NCBI GenBank assembly: GCA_001662425.1
Contig: BDDC01000011.1
Span: 124,001-188,000, forward strand
Length of the DNA: 64,000 bases
Direction of reading: 5' to 3'
Source: Chlamydomonas sphaeroides
Taxonomy: Eukaryota; Chlorophyta; Chlorophyceae; Chlamydomonadales; Chlamydomonadaceae
Within the stretch, counting starts at the first letter, position 1. The number at the start of each line of letters is the position of its first letter. The notes under the pieces were generated by a model, which worked only from the letters and a program-made list of their open reading frames with translations, did no database searches and was not told the origin of the DNA. The position numbers and the translations under genes are program-made. Positions 48,901 to 61,100 of the stretch are shown one piece after another.

Positions 48901-51900
48901 CGCCGGTATAGGCCGGGGCCAGCCGTCGTTGCGGCTGCCGGAGCTCGCGCCCGGCGAGGCGGAGCAGCGACGGCAAGAGCAGCACATGGAGGGGTAGGGC
49001 CCGGCCGGCACGTGGAAATGCAATATCGCCTGACGAGCGCAGCGCAGGGGATCACGTGTGCCACTGGAGAGTGCACCTCACGTCGCCGTGCGCCGCGCGG
49101 CTGCGCCCCTTCCCCTGACAGCCCGTGCATCCGCTGGCCCGCAGGTCCACCGGCCCGCTGCCAATCAACTTCGTGGTCTGGACGGCACCCGCTGCACCCC
49201 ACGCCGCCGGCGCCCCGGACGCACTCGACTTCGCCGCATCGGCCGAACACGGCGGCTACGAGTCGGCGGCCCAGCGGCGCGCGCTGCTGCCGCCCGCCGC
49301 AGCCGGGCCCGAGCACGATCCCCAAGAGTACGCGGAAGAGCTGACACTCGGGCCGCACGGGCCCGCGCCGGCTGTTGTGCGCATCGCCGCAGCGGGGTCC
49401 CAGGGGCGCCACCACGCGGCCCAGGTGCCAGCCGGGCCTCAGGCTGCGGCCGGGCTCAGGCCAGCGCCACGGCGGGGGCGGGACCTGGGCCTCATGGGCA
49501 TGGCCCCGGAGGCGGCCTCGGCCCTTCGCCGCCTGGTGGCGGGGCCCTCCAGCTACGTCCTGCTCTCGCAGCTTCGCGCCCAGGTACGATGCAGGAGAGT
49601 ACGGCAGTGCGGCGGCGCGGCAGCGGCGTGTGTCCCGCGCTCGTCTGCTTGTTTGCCGGGTCCAGGCTGGGTCGCCCGCACGCTGGGCGCTTGGCGCAAC
49701 ACCGCCGCCCTGCTTTACCCCGCTCGCCCTCGCAGCGCCTTCAGACACCGGGGGCGCCCGTACCGCAGCTGCCGGCGGCGCTCGGCTCCTTAGCGCCTCG
49801 CGCCTGCGTGCAGCTTGTGGTGACCTCGGCCAGCCCCGAGGACCTGCCGGCGACTTGGCGCGACACCGTTGCTGCCGCTTTCGCAGCGGGGTGAGGGGCG
49901 CATGCGGCCAGGGCTGGGCAGACCAAAGGCAGGCTGGGCAGACCAAACGCAGGCTGGGCGGACCAAACGCAGGCTGGGCAGACCAAACGCAGGCTGGGCA
50001 GACCAAACGCAGGCTGGGCAGACCAAACGCAGGCTGGGCGGACCAAAGGCAGGCTGGGCGGACCAAAGGCAGGCTGGGCAGACCAAAGGCAGGCTGGGCA
50101 GACCAAAGGCAGGCTGGGCAGACCAAACGCCTTCCCGGTGCCTGCCTGCCGGCGGCCTGACCGTTGACCTGTGCCTGCCTGCGTGGCTGGGTGCCCCTCC
50201 GTGTCCGCAGCGCGCCCGGCTGGGAAGTGGCGAGCGCCTCTGTGCGCCGCGGCAGCCTCATCGTACACCTGGACCTGGTGTGGACGGATGAGGGGAACGG
50301 TAACGGCCGCGGACCCGAGCAGCCGCCCGGCACCATCCGGCAGCGCTCCGGCTCGGCCATGGGGCTCCTGAGCGCGTTGGCGCAGCCGCAGCCGCTGCCA
50401 CAGTCGCGGCGCGCGTCGTTGTACGCCGACGGCTCGCTGGTGAGCCCCTTCCAGGCGACGTCAGAGGAGGTCATGCGCTTCTTGACCGGTCCGGTGGCCG
50501 ACGCCGATGCTGAGGCCCATGAGGCGACGGCGCCGCCGCCGCCGGTTGCGCCGGCGGCGGCCGCTGTGGGGGATGGCCAGCTCCCCGTGCCGCCCATCGC
50601 CGTCCTACTGCGGTACCTGGAAGGCCTCGGGGTGCCGGGCCTGACCGCTGCGCTTGACCTGCCGTACCACCTCCGTGAACTGTACGGCCAGGATGAGTAC
50701 GCGTCCGTACAGTACGGGGTGTACGGCGAACCGAGCACCATTCTGCGTCACGACGCAGATGGCCCCGTGCCAGCGTCCGAGCCAGCGCCGGAGCCCGAGC
50801 TGACGCCGGCGCAGGCTGCGGCAGCTGCAGCTGCGGCCGGGGGCCTGCGCCGGCGCCGCCGCGGCCGCCGCGCCAGCACCGCCGATGCCGGCGCGGCGGA
50901 CTACCGAGCATTCGCGGCGGCTGCCGATCCAAGCGAGCCGAACGCTCCCATCGCCCCGCCCGCCGACGCTGGCATGGGGTGGGCCGACAGCGACATGTCA
51001 GCGCGCCGCCGCAGCAGTGCACTCGTGCTGCACGGCATCGCCGCCGCACCCGCGCTCGCCGCCGCTGGCGGCAGCAGCGCCTCGGCGCCGGGCCACGCGC
51101 CCGCCTCGAAGACCAGCTGCTCCTCCTCCACCACGAGCCAGGCCCGCTCCGCCGCCGGCGCGCAGGGCCTGCACGTCTACAACCGCTTCCGCGAGGGGGA
51201 GGCGCTGCTGCGGGAGCAGCTGTGGTCGTTTGCGGAGCGCGCCTCGCGCGAAGCCACGCCGCGGCACCACGGGCAGCCCCTGGCCCAACCACCGCAACCG
51301 CCGAGCCCCGGCGATGGCCGTGCGGCGGCGCTGTGGAGCTCTGTGCCTGCGCCAGCGCGCTCTCTGGCCGCTGCCCTAGACCGTGCCTCGGACGCTCTCC
51401 ATGTCAGCTATGCGCACGCGGCCTTTGCGGCTGCGTTTGTGGCGTCCTGCCTGCTGCCATCGGTGCCAGGCCCGGCCGCCGCCACGCTGCCGGTGCTGGC
51501 GTGCTGCCTGCTCGCCCCGGAGATCCTTGCAGTCGTGGGCCACGCCGCGTGTGCAGCCTTCGCCCGGCCTGAGGTCCCCCTGGCGGCGGGGATAGCAACC
51601 GGCCCGACGGTGGCCGCTGGCGGCGTCACGCGTCCTAGCGGCGCGGTTGCGGACTTGGAGGGGAAAGCGGCGTGGGTGGCGGCGCGCGTGCCGCTGCTGC
51701 TGCTGGGCCTGGCCCTGCGCAGCACCGCCCTGCTGCTGATGGCCGCGACGGCGGCTGGCGGCGCAGGGGCGTGGCTCGCGGCACTGCAGCAGCCGCTGTG
51801 CGCGGGGGCGCTGCTGGCGGCATGGCTGCTGCAGCCGCTGCTGCTGCAGGTGGGTCGGGCCCGCGTCGCCGCGCCCGCTGTACGCAAGCTCCCACCCTTT

Positions 51901-54900
51901 CCCATGCCTCAGCGCGCTGCCCGACTCTTGCCGTTGAGAGCGTGCCGAGCCGCGGCGCATGGGCTAGGCCGCGCCCACAGCGTGCGCGCCCCTCGCTGCC
52001 GCTCGACTGAACCCCTGAACTCCTGTGCACGCCTCTCGCATCCAGCAGGGTCCCGTCCGGGCGGTGTTCGCGCTACGGCTGCCCGGCCTCGTAGCGCTTG
52101 TGCGCCTGCTGTGCGGCGCGCCGACTGCGGCCCTGGGCCCGGCTGCCGAGCTGGGCGGCTGGGTCGGCTTCCCGGGACTGGCTGCCGCCGCGGGCTTGCT
52201 AGCCGCGGAGGCGGCTCTGGCGGCAGCGGCGCTGCTGCTGCAGGTGAGGCCGGGGCCTTGCGGCGTGTTCTGCTCCAGTCGCAGCAGCAGCAGCAGCAGC
52301 TACCAAACGAGCATACGCGCTTCAGGCCGCGCGGCAGGGCCCACCGCCTGCGGTGCACTCGACTCAAGCGGCGTGCCCCGGTGCTGCCCGCTGCCGCAGA
52401 GTTCCCGGCAGCTCGAGCTCTCCGCGTCTGCCGCTGGTGCCAGCGCCAGCCCCGCCCTGGACGCCACCGTCGCTGCGCCCGTCGCTGCAACGGAGGGGCT
52501 GACCGCTGCTCCGTCCACCACTGCGCCGCCGCTGCCAAGCCCTGCCACGCCGTCGCACCCCGCCTCGCACCTTCTCCCGGACGACTCAGCCTTCTGCTAT
52601 GCCGGCTCCTTGCCCTTCGCAACTAGCACGGCCCAGTCCAATGCCAATCCGCAACCAGCCGGCGACGCCCAACTGGTGTCTGCCAGCGGTGAGGCCGAGG
52701 TCGCACGGGCCCTGGCGGCTGCGGCTGCGGCGACCGGGGAGCAGCATCCGCAGGCGCGCACCGTGGACTGGCCCGGTACGGGCTCGGCTTTGGCCGAGGC
52801 GTTCGACCCGTGGGACGTCGACCTGGAAACACAAGTGCTGGCGCTGACACCACGCACGCCGCTGCGCCTGCGCCTGAGCTTCAGCTGCTGCCCGGCCGCC
52901 CTGGAGGAGCTGCAGGTGGGGAGGGGAGGGTGGGGAAAATACTGGCAAGAGGATGTGTCGCCGTGTGAATAGCAAACCACAGAACGCAATTGCACGAAAG
53001 CCGCCGAAGGCAGGCGACTCCTGCAGGTCCGCGGGCCCACACGCATTCCGGACCCGCCGGGGTGGGGGGCTGGCATGCGCCTCGGCTGCCGCCTGGCGGC
53101 AGCGGCAGCCGTGCCACCTCTGGCCGGAGCTCGCGCCGCGTCTGCTGCCGTTTGTCGCGGCAGGCACATGGCATGCGCCGCCTGACCTTTTGTCCCCGTC
53201 CCCAGCGCGCCCTGGGCGTGTCGCCTCGCCTTGTCTCCCAACCCCCGGCCCCCCGGCTGCCCAACCCCCCAGGTGGTGGTCCGCCACGTGTCCCCCGCGG
53301 CCCTCGCCTCGGGCATCCACACAGCCAGCACCGCCCTCCACATCACGCACCAGCTCTCAGCGCCCGCCGCCCTCCACCTGCAGCTGGCCGCCAGCTCCGC
53401 CACCGCCCCAGCGGCCGCAGCTGAGGCAGCCGGGTCGCCCCAGCCAGCCCCGGTCGAGGCCGCGGGCTCGGCTGCGGCGCCGCTGCGCTTCGGGGCCGAG
53501 CTCACCGTCGTGGCCGCCCCTTCGGACGCGCCGGGCGTGTTGCACGTGGAGCTGTGGCGGCAGCGCCGGCGGCTGGCGAGTCGGCCCGTGCTGCTGGCGC
53601 AGCAGCAGGGCCCAGAGGCTGACGTCAGCACTCGCGCGGCCCCCGACGGCCGCGTCAGCGGGACCTGGGGCATCGGGCAGCCGGAGCTGGGCATGGGCTC
53701 CGTCCGGCAGGCCAAAGAGCTTGCGCAATTTTGCTCGGCCGGCGTCGCGGAGGCGAGCAGGGGAGTTGGCGCCGAGGCGGAGGTGCAGGCCGGCGCGCTG
53801 CCGACGTGGCTGGCAGACGTGCAGCGCTTGGTGGAGTCGCTGGCGGTGGGTGCGAGCGCGCTTCCCATGAGAGCCCTGGCGCCTGCTGCACGGCTCTGGC
53901 CTTGGTGTCTGGCCTGCATCTTGCCCGGCTCTCTCGCGAGCTACTTGCAAAGCCGCCATGCTAGCCTAGCATCCTTGGGTGTGGGCCCAACCCCTCGCCC
54001 GCCGCTCTGCTGCCATGCAGGCCTCGTCCCAGCCCGAGGCCGGCGACCAGTTTGTGGAGGAGCTGGGCTCCTGGATGGCGCACCTGGCCGCCCTGGAGCG
54101 GGGCCTCCTCGACGCCCATAGCGCCGCCCCCGCTGCCGCCGTCGCCCGCTTTCTCCGCATCGTGGGCCCGGGCACTGCGGCGCCGCTGGCGCCAACGCAG
54201 CAGCAGCAACAGCAGCACAAACCGAAGCAGCAGGCCGCAGCTGTGGGCGCGCCCGCGCGTCCAGAGCCTGAGGACGCGCTGGCGGCGGTGCAGCGGCAGC
54301 TGCTGGCGTGCCAGGGCCGGACACTGCTTGCGGTGGCGGCCGAGGCGGGCTGCGTGGCGCTGGCGGTGGCGCTGGCGGACCGGATGCGGCGGGGCCTGGG
54401 CCTGAGCGCTGCGGCGCTGCTGCAGGGCTGCGCCACGCCCGTGACGGGGCTGCCGCTGATGCACGCGGCCGTGCGGAGCGGCAGCAGGGCCATGGTGGGT
54501 CCGTCCCGTGGGTCGGAGGGGGCCGCCTGCGCCTAAGCGCCCACTGAATTGGCTCATGCTCGTGTGCTGCTAAGCCGGTCGTGGTTGTGCCCCTGCAGGT
54601 GAGCCTGGCAGCGTCGTGGCACGCCCAGGCTGGACTGCCCGCCGTGTGGGAGCAGGAGGCCGCGGTGCCCCTCAGCGGCCTGGCCTTGTCGCCGCTACCG
54701 CCACCCGATCAGCAGCACCAGCAGCAGCCGCGAGTCGAGCCGCTGGCGGCAGGAGGAGCCTCCACTCCGGCGGCCCCTGCGCAGCCCGCCGACCCGGCAT
54801 CCTTCGGTCCCGCGCCCGCTCCCACGCCGGAGCCTGCAGCGGCGCCGGCGCCCTTCCGCGTCATACAGTTTCGCCCTAGCTCCGAAGGGCCGGGTGGGCC

Positions 54901-55734
54901 ACAGGACGCACAAGGGCAGGCCAGCAGCTGCGTTCTCGCACTGCCACGCGACGCAGACCAGGCAGGCCCTGGCCCTGGCAGGGTGGCCCAGAGCGCGCGG
55001 CCGCTGCTCCGCTCGCCAGCAGCTGCGGCTGCCTGCGCCCAGGCCCTCGCAGCCGCCGGCGCCGACCGCCTTGCGGGTGTGTCCAGCTGCTCGGGTGCTG
55101 CGTCTGCCCCCGCGACGGCGGGCTCGCGGAGGTGCGGCGGCGCGGAGGTGTCGGGGGTGCTGCTGCTGACGCCGCTGCATGTGGCGGTGGCGCTGGCCGA
55201 TGAGGGGCGGCTGTTACGACACATCCTGGCCACCTATCCGCAGGTGCGCGGGGCGGGGGAGGGGGGATTTGGAGGGGACGCTCATGCTCACGGGGCTCGC
55301 GGGCTCAGCGGACTGGCCCGACCGAAGCGGCGTGCGCCAGCGGTAGGGCCGCCACGGCGCCCAGCCGGCGCCCCGAGCTTCCAACGACCCCGCCAGGCCC
55401 CGATCCGACCGTCGCCCTGGGCTGCTTTTGTCCCTCGCAGGCGGCGCAGCTGTGGCTGCGGGAGCACGGGTCGCTTCCTGCCTGGAGCGCGAGTGAGGAC
55501 GCGGAGTTGCTGCCCGACTGCGGCTGTGGCTGGGGCTGGGGCACGGAGGCCGGCTATGTGGCCACGGCGGGGCCGTCGGCCAAGGCGGGCGAGGGCGCGG
55601 CGGTCGGAGGCAGCGATGAGGTTGTGGGGGTGAGTCCGCAGGGCGGCTTGCTGGAGGCCTATGAGGCTTTTGGCGACGCGGAGCGACTGTGGGCCGCCTC
55701 GCAGGGGCTGTGGAAGGAGTGGCGCGTGTTGTGA
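45946..55734 (+). CDS. Very large multi-pass membrane protein with C-terminal ankyrin-like repeats (16 exons, 2299 aa)
   Basis: Exons: 45946-46070, 46366-46583, 46688-46791, 46927-47016, 47213-47761, 47956-48168, 48323-48993, 49145-49583, 49736-49890, 50211-51849, 52049-52243, 52400-52915, 53273-53845, 54021-54494, 54599-55243, 55441-55734; phases join, total 6900 nt. Residues about 60-260 hold several hydrophobic helices (VWGLTLGWQLI, DTVVIQVFLTLSLANLALAF, IVMTVSMCWQALLLAISALL) separated by short charged loops. Long Ala/Pro/Gln-rich soluble stretches follow (260-1230). A second hydrophobic block lies at about 1235-1466 (AAFAAAFVASCLLP, LPVLACCLLAPEILAVVGHA, VPLLLLGLALRSTALLLMA). Ankyrin-like helices occur at about 1930-1985 (RTLLAVAAEAGCVALAVALA, GLPLMHAAVRSGSRAM) and 2180-2200 (LLLTPLHVAVALADEGRLL). 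No transporter or channel signature was recognised. Upstream in-frame ATG options are absent, supporting the start. Intron 9 carries an 11-copy minisatellite. Confidence 0.88.
49911..50130. repeat. Minisatellite, 11 units of 20 bp, in an intron
   Basis: Unit AGGCTGGGCAGACCAAACGC, with GACCAAA recurring every 20 bp about 11 times. Two variable positions alternate (GGCA/GGCG and AACG/AAGG). It lies in intron 9 (49891-50210) of the membrane-protein gene. It creates long repetitive false open frames on both strands. Confidence 0.95.
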
Positions 55735-58178
55735 GGTGGTGGGCCGGACGAGCGGCGTGGCCGCGAGTCTAGGCGATGGCTGACATGTCACCCTCGAAAG
55801 ACAGGCGGGGGAAGGCCCTTATCGGAACGCCAATGCGTGCCGAGAGCGCAAAGCCATGACACCGTCCTTTCAGTTGCATGGCTTGGCTTCATTCTCTACA
55901 TCTCATTGTCAGATTGCTGGGTGCAGTGTCCTGGTAGGGAGGTTAGCGGGCAGCTATGGCGCAGGCGGGCCAGTGTGTGCAGCCATGACGTGTGCCTTGG
56001 GCAGGTGAATGTAGACTGGGGCTCTAGGCGGTCGGGCAGTGGTGGACTAGCTGCGGAGCGTCACACGTGGGAGCGTGCCGTAGCATGGGTGCCCTGTGCT
56101 AAGAATGTGCTTGGGACGCAGCCGCGCTGGTGCTTTGTGCAACCTTGTGTGGCGTTGGTGTCATACATCCTATCTCTGGGCCGGAGCGCAGCCGCAGTGC
56201 TGGTGTGCGCGAATGCTGGTGTGCGTGAGTGTGTTCGGTCCAGTTGGTGTAGGTAGCCGTGTGGGGGGCCTGCCTCGCGGCTGGCGGCTTGGGGGGTCGG
56301 TAGGTCGGCGGCGGCCGCGCTGAGGTGCGGCGTGCGACGGCAGTTTGGCAAATTGTGCCCATCTCCATCAATTCTTTCCATTCGCGGTGCAGGACGCCTG
56401 GGTCGCGGCATGTCATGACGCTTTGATCGATTTGGCTTCGCATGGGGCGCACATGCGGGCTGCACGCGAGTGGGTTGGAGCGCGGCTGGGTGCCGTGGTC
56501 TGTCTTGGAAGCTTGGGCATCGAGGATCCGGTCTTGGAGCCGCTGGGTGTGTTAAAGGTCTGAAGCCGCTCAGCTTCATGTGAAGAGGAGGGTCTGGACC
56601 GGAAGCCTAACCGGCTTGCGGCCGTGGCTCCGAGCTCGGTGCGGGTGTCGTGGTGGGTGTGGCGACGCTCTCCGGGCGTCAAGCGAGCCTGCGATGTTAT
56701 CCTCAGGCCCCCACCCAAGCGCGCCGCCGCTGCCAATGGAGGTTAGCTTGTAACCCCAATCAGTCTCACACTCTGGCTACGTGTAAGAACCAACAAGCCC
56801 GCAGCCGTTGCTGTGCAGTGCAAGCGCGGCGGGCTCTGTGCATCAGGTGGCCTCCTGCTGCACATCGACACACGGGGCCCACGCCCCCAGAGGCCCACCA
56901 ACAACGAGAGATAGCTGGATGCCGGCCCCTGGCTAGGCGTGCTGTGTGCCAGAGGAACTCCCTGGCCGTGGGACCCGCTCCATCGCCGGGCATGGACGGT
57001 AGCGGCCGCGGCCTGGCCGCCACGGCCGCCGTTGTATTTATCTTTGCAGCCCGCCTGCATGGCCGCCGCAGGGCGGCGTGCTCCCCAAGCTCTGAACACG
57101 GCTCCGAGCCGAGCGTGCCCCTTCACGAGTGGCAATGAGAGCTGCGGGCTTGCGGGCGATGCAGCCCCAAGCAAGGGGCTCGGCCAGAGCCCGTACTGTA
57201 CACCCCTACCTAACACTGGAGCAGACCATGCACCCACCCAGCTAGGAGCAGCCTGCTGCATCCACCCAGCGACCTTAGGGCCGCGGCTACTGCATCCCAG
57301 CACAGCACGCACCTCACTCAGAACTGTAGAATCGACGCAGGCGGAGAGGGGGAGCGGCACAGAAGAGGTCATGTGTTGACAACGTCAGCGCACGCGTCAG
57401 CGGGGTCGGGGTTGGCAGGGTGTGGAAACCAGGGGAAACTGAACGGCGACAGTTTGCTCGGAGAGTGCAGCAGTTGGGGTGTGGCGGCCATGGCCCCGCT
57501 TGTCGTACGGCCCGAGGCGCCACACATGGCACAGGTGCCGCAGGGGTGCGCCACGCCCCTCGCCGCACACCGGGGTACACCGGTTGCGGACGGTTGCGGA
57601 GAATGCGGACCAGTGCGGACTGCCGCTGCGCGCATTCCGGCGCCGCCGGTTCGTGGCGCGACAAGCGCACCGACAAGGAACCCGGCGTTGCCAGTTGGGC
57701 CCAGGGGGCCCGGCCGCGCCCGCCGCCGTTGCACAGCGATTCCTCGTTGGGCAGGACTGGGGCGTACTGTGGCGGGCAGGGGCGGGCGCTGGGACGCGCA
57801 GACGCCGGTGAGGAGAGCCACACGCGTTCGACTTGTTCCGCGCGACGGCAGAGTATGCGAGACTTCGAGCGTGGCTGGCCAGTCATGCAGGAGGTAGGAG
57901 GTGAACATGCTCGGGGGTACACATGCCGCAGTGGACAGGTGTACCTTGGCCCCTACCCATGAGGCTGAGCCAGTAGTTGTCGAGAACGTATCGAGGTATG
58001 ATAATGTCTTGACAATCAAGGCCAAAGTAAATGCACCATCGAATTCGAGCCCTTTACTGTTTAAACGCCCCAGGCTAACCACACAGAAGAACGATACAAA
58101 CGTACATCGGTGCTTACATAGACACCGAGAGCCATGGCTCGGGAGTCGCGCACTACAAAGAAGAAGCCTTGAAACGCC
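55735..58178. other. Intergenic between the membrane-protein and ankyrin-protein genes
   Basis: 2.4 kb. Holds the 3' UTR of the upstream gene and the promoter of the downstream one. Open frames on both strands (for example minus 58202-57369) have no splice logic, motif or protein-like composition. Nothing else recognised. Confidence 0.4.
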
Positions 58179-61100
58179 ATGGGCGCCGCAGCGTCTGCCC
58201 ACCCCAGGGCTCCAAGCGCTGTCGTGCGAGCCATTGAGGCATGCTCGCTGGCAGAAGTCACAAAGGCGGTGGTTGCCGCCCCGACCTCATCGCTGGCAGC
58301 GACGCGGACGTGGCATGCCGCTGCGCAGCAGCCCTCAGCAGGGTCGCTGGAGCTGTTGTTGAGCCTGGTGGCCCACTACAGCTCCGGGGGCGCTGGTCCC
58401 AAAGGCCGGCCGGTTACGGTAAGTGCTGCGGGGCACTGGGGGCGACAAGAGCTCTCGCTCACCCTTCCTCGCCACCCATTTCCCACCCCCACCTCGAAAG
58501 GTGCCTTCCATCGCAACCATCATCGCGTACCGCGACGCTCGCGACTTCACTCCGCTCATGACAGCCGCTGACGCGGGCTCCGCGGAGTGCGTCCGGGTCC
58601 TGATCGCTCAGGTCAGCCCTGCGCCCAACCGCCCGCCCGAACCCCCCACACGCCCTCACCATCCCACCTTCCTCACGCAACCCCGCGCAGGGTTCCGACC
58701 CATGGGCCTTCCACCCCGCCTCCGGCGTCACGGCGCTGCACCTGGCCGCGACCGCCGGCCACGTGACCGCGATCCAGGCCCTGCTGGAACGGCCCGTACG
58801 GCCCTCGTCGTACACGACTAAACCGTACGTTGACGTACCCTGCTACTCCGGCCTGCCGCCGCTGTCCTTTGCGGCGGCGCGGGGCCGGCTGGAGGCCGCC
58901 ACGGCGCTGCTGCGGCTGGGCGCATCGCTCATGGCGCGCGGCAACGCCTGCGGCGACAAGCAGCTGGTGCGTCGCGTGGGGCTGCGGTGCCGCATGGGCG
59001 TCAGCTACTTGGGGGCTTGCAGCGGCTCGGCAAGGGGAGGCTGGCGAATGGGGTCCCGGGGTGTGCGCGTGGCCACATATGGCTTGTTCAGGCAGGCTGG
59101 GCTCGCTTGTGTAGGCGCACCTGGCTTGTTTAGGAACGCCTGGCGGTACAGCGGCGGCGGAGGTCGCCCCGCGGGCCAAGCCGCTGCCACCCCCACGCAT
59201 AGGTACTTGCTGACGCGGGCGCTCCGACGCCACTGCGCTGCCCTCATGTGTCTCGCAGCCTCCGCACCCTGACGACACGGCCCGCCTTGCTGCCTTCGCA
59301 CACGCAGGCCGCGTACAACATCCCGCAGGCCGGGCCGCAGGCCACCGCCGTGCACGTGGCCGCTGCCGCGGGCGACGCGCGCCTGCTGCGCCTGCTGCTG
59401 TCCTTTTACGTGAGCTGCGCCAGCCGCCGGGGGGCTGAGTGGGGCCGGTGCCACTGCCCGATGCCTGATGCCCCGTGCCTAGCCGTAGCGCTGGGACCAT
59501 GGGCCGTGCAGGCAGCCCAGCCGCGCGCTAGCAGCGGGGCTGCTGGGGGCAGCCAGCAGGTCTCGGCCGGGAGCCCGCGGAGTGACGAGTGCGGCTCCCA
59601 CGGTTGCGCGCCAGCCGCCGCCGGACGCCCTTGCCGCGCCTCGCCCATCTCCCCCTCCTACTTCCCCCATCGTTTCCCCCGCAGCTGGAGAACCAGCTGG
59701 TTCGTGCCAAGACCGGCCTGCATGAGCCACGCATGCAACGCAATGGCGCCGGCCACCGCGCCGCCGACCTTGCCGCCGCCGCCGTCGAGGCCGCGGCGCA
59801 CCCGCCGGTGCACTCGCCCGGGCCGCTGCGCTTCCTGCTGGGCGACAGGAGCGCAGCTGAGCCAGCGGCGCCGTCGCCGGACCTGGCTCAGGCGGCGCAG
59901 GATGCGTGGCGGCCGGTGCTTGCACTGCTGGATACGTCGCGGCCGCTGCAGGACCTGCTGTCGGAGGTGTGGCGCGGCGCGACCAATCTCAAGGAGCACC
60001 GCCGCATCGACGGCGCCGTGCCGACGCTGCAGCAGCTGGCGGCGGCGGCGACAGCGGCGCAGCTGGCGGCGGCGGCGACAGCCGCCGTGACGACGGCGGC
60101 GGCCGGGGGCACGGCGGCCGCGGGGCGGCCGCAGGAGCCTGCGCCTGAGGCAACCGCCGAGGCTGCGGCGGCGGCCGTGCCTGCCGCAACCGACGCGCAG
60201 GGCATGAGGCACGAGCACGAGCCCGAGCCGGGGCCAAATCCGGCGGCGGAGGTGGTCGTGGTGCCCGCGGCGCAGGCGCCACAGCCGCAGCCGGCGGTGG
60301 CGGCGGTGGTGGTGTTGGAGGAGGCGCCGGATGCCATGCTGGAGAGCGGCAGGCTGTCGAGCGGCTTGATGGACAGCGGCAGGCTGCAGGTCAGGCCCTC
60401 GGAGCCCAGCCGCCTGCTCGGCAAGCTGCCGTCCATTGCGGCCAGCAGGCAGCGCTGCTCCCTCGAGCTCGCACCGCGGCACTCGGTGGATGCGCCCTCG
60501 GAGCGGTCGCTGGACGGGCCGCCGGAGATGCGGCGGTCGCTCAAAGGGACGCACCGGCGCTCGGGCGAGGGGCAGATTGAGCCGCGCAGCTCGCTTCGGG
60601 CACCGTCCGAGTCGTCTGAGGGGCTGCGGCAGTCGCTGGGTAGGGGGCCGCACCGGCGGTCAGGGGAGGGGCGGTTTGAGCCACACAGCTCCCTGGGCGC
60701 GCCGTCCGGGTCGTCCGAGGGGCCGCCGGGGCTGCGGCAGTCACTGAAGGCGTCGCACAGACGCTCAGCGGAGCATCCGTTTGAGCCGCACCACTCCCTG
60801 CGCGCGCCCTCGGACTCCGCCGACGGGCCGCCGGCGCTGCGGCAGTCGCTCAGGGGAACACACCGGCGCTCCGTGGAGCTGCCGATTGATCCGCACCATT
60901 CCCTGGGGGCGCTCGCCGAGCAGCAGCAGGAGCAGCCCGCTGACGGGCCGCCGGAGCTGCGGCAGTCGCTGGGAAGGAGCTCCCACCGGCGCTCCGTGGA
61001 GCTGCCCCCCGCGCCGCAGCGCCCGCTTGAGCCGCCCTCCGAGCGCCGGCGGTCTCACGACGCGACCTGTGAGCACCGGCGCTCGCAGGAGGGGCACGGC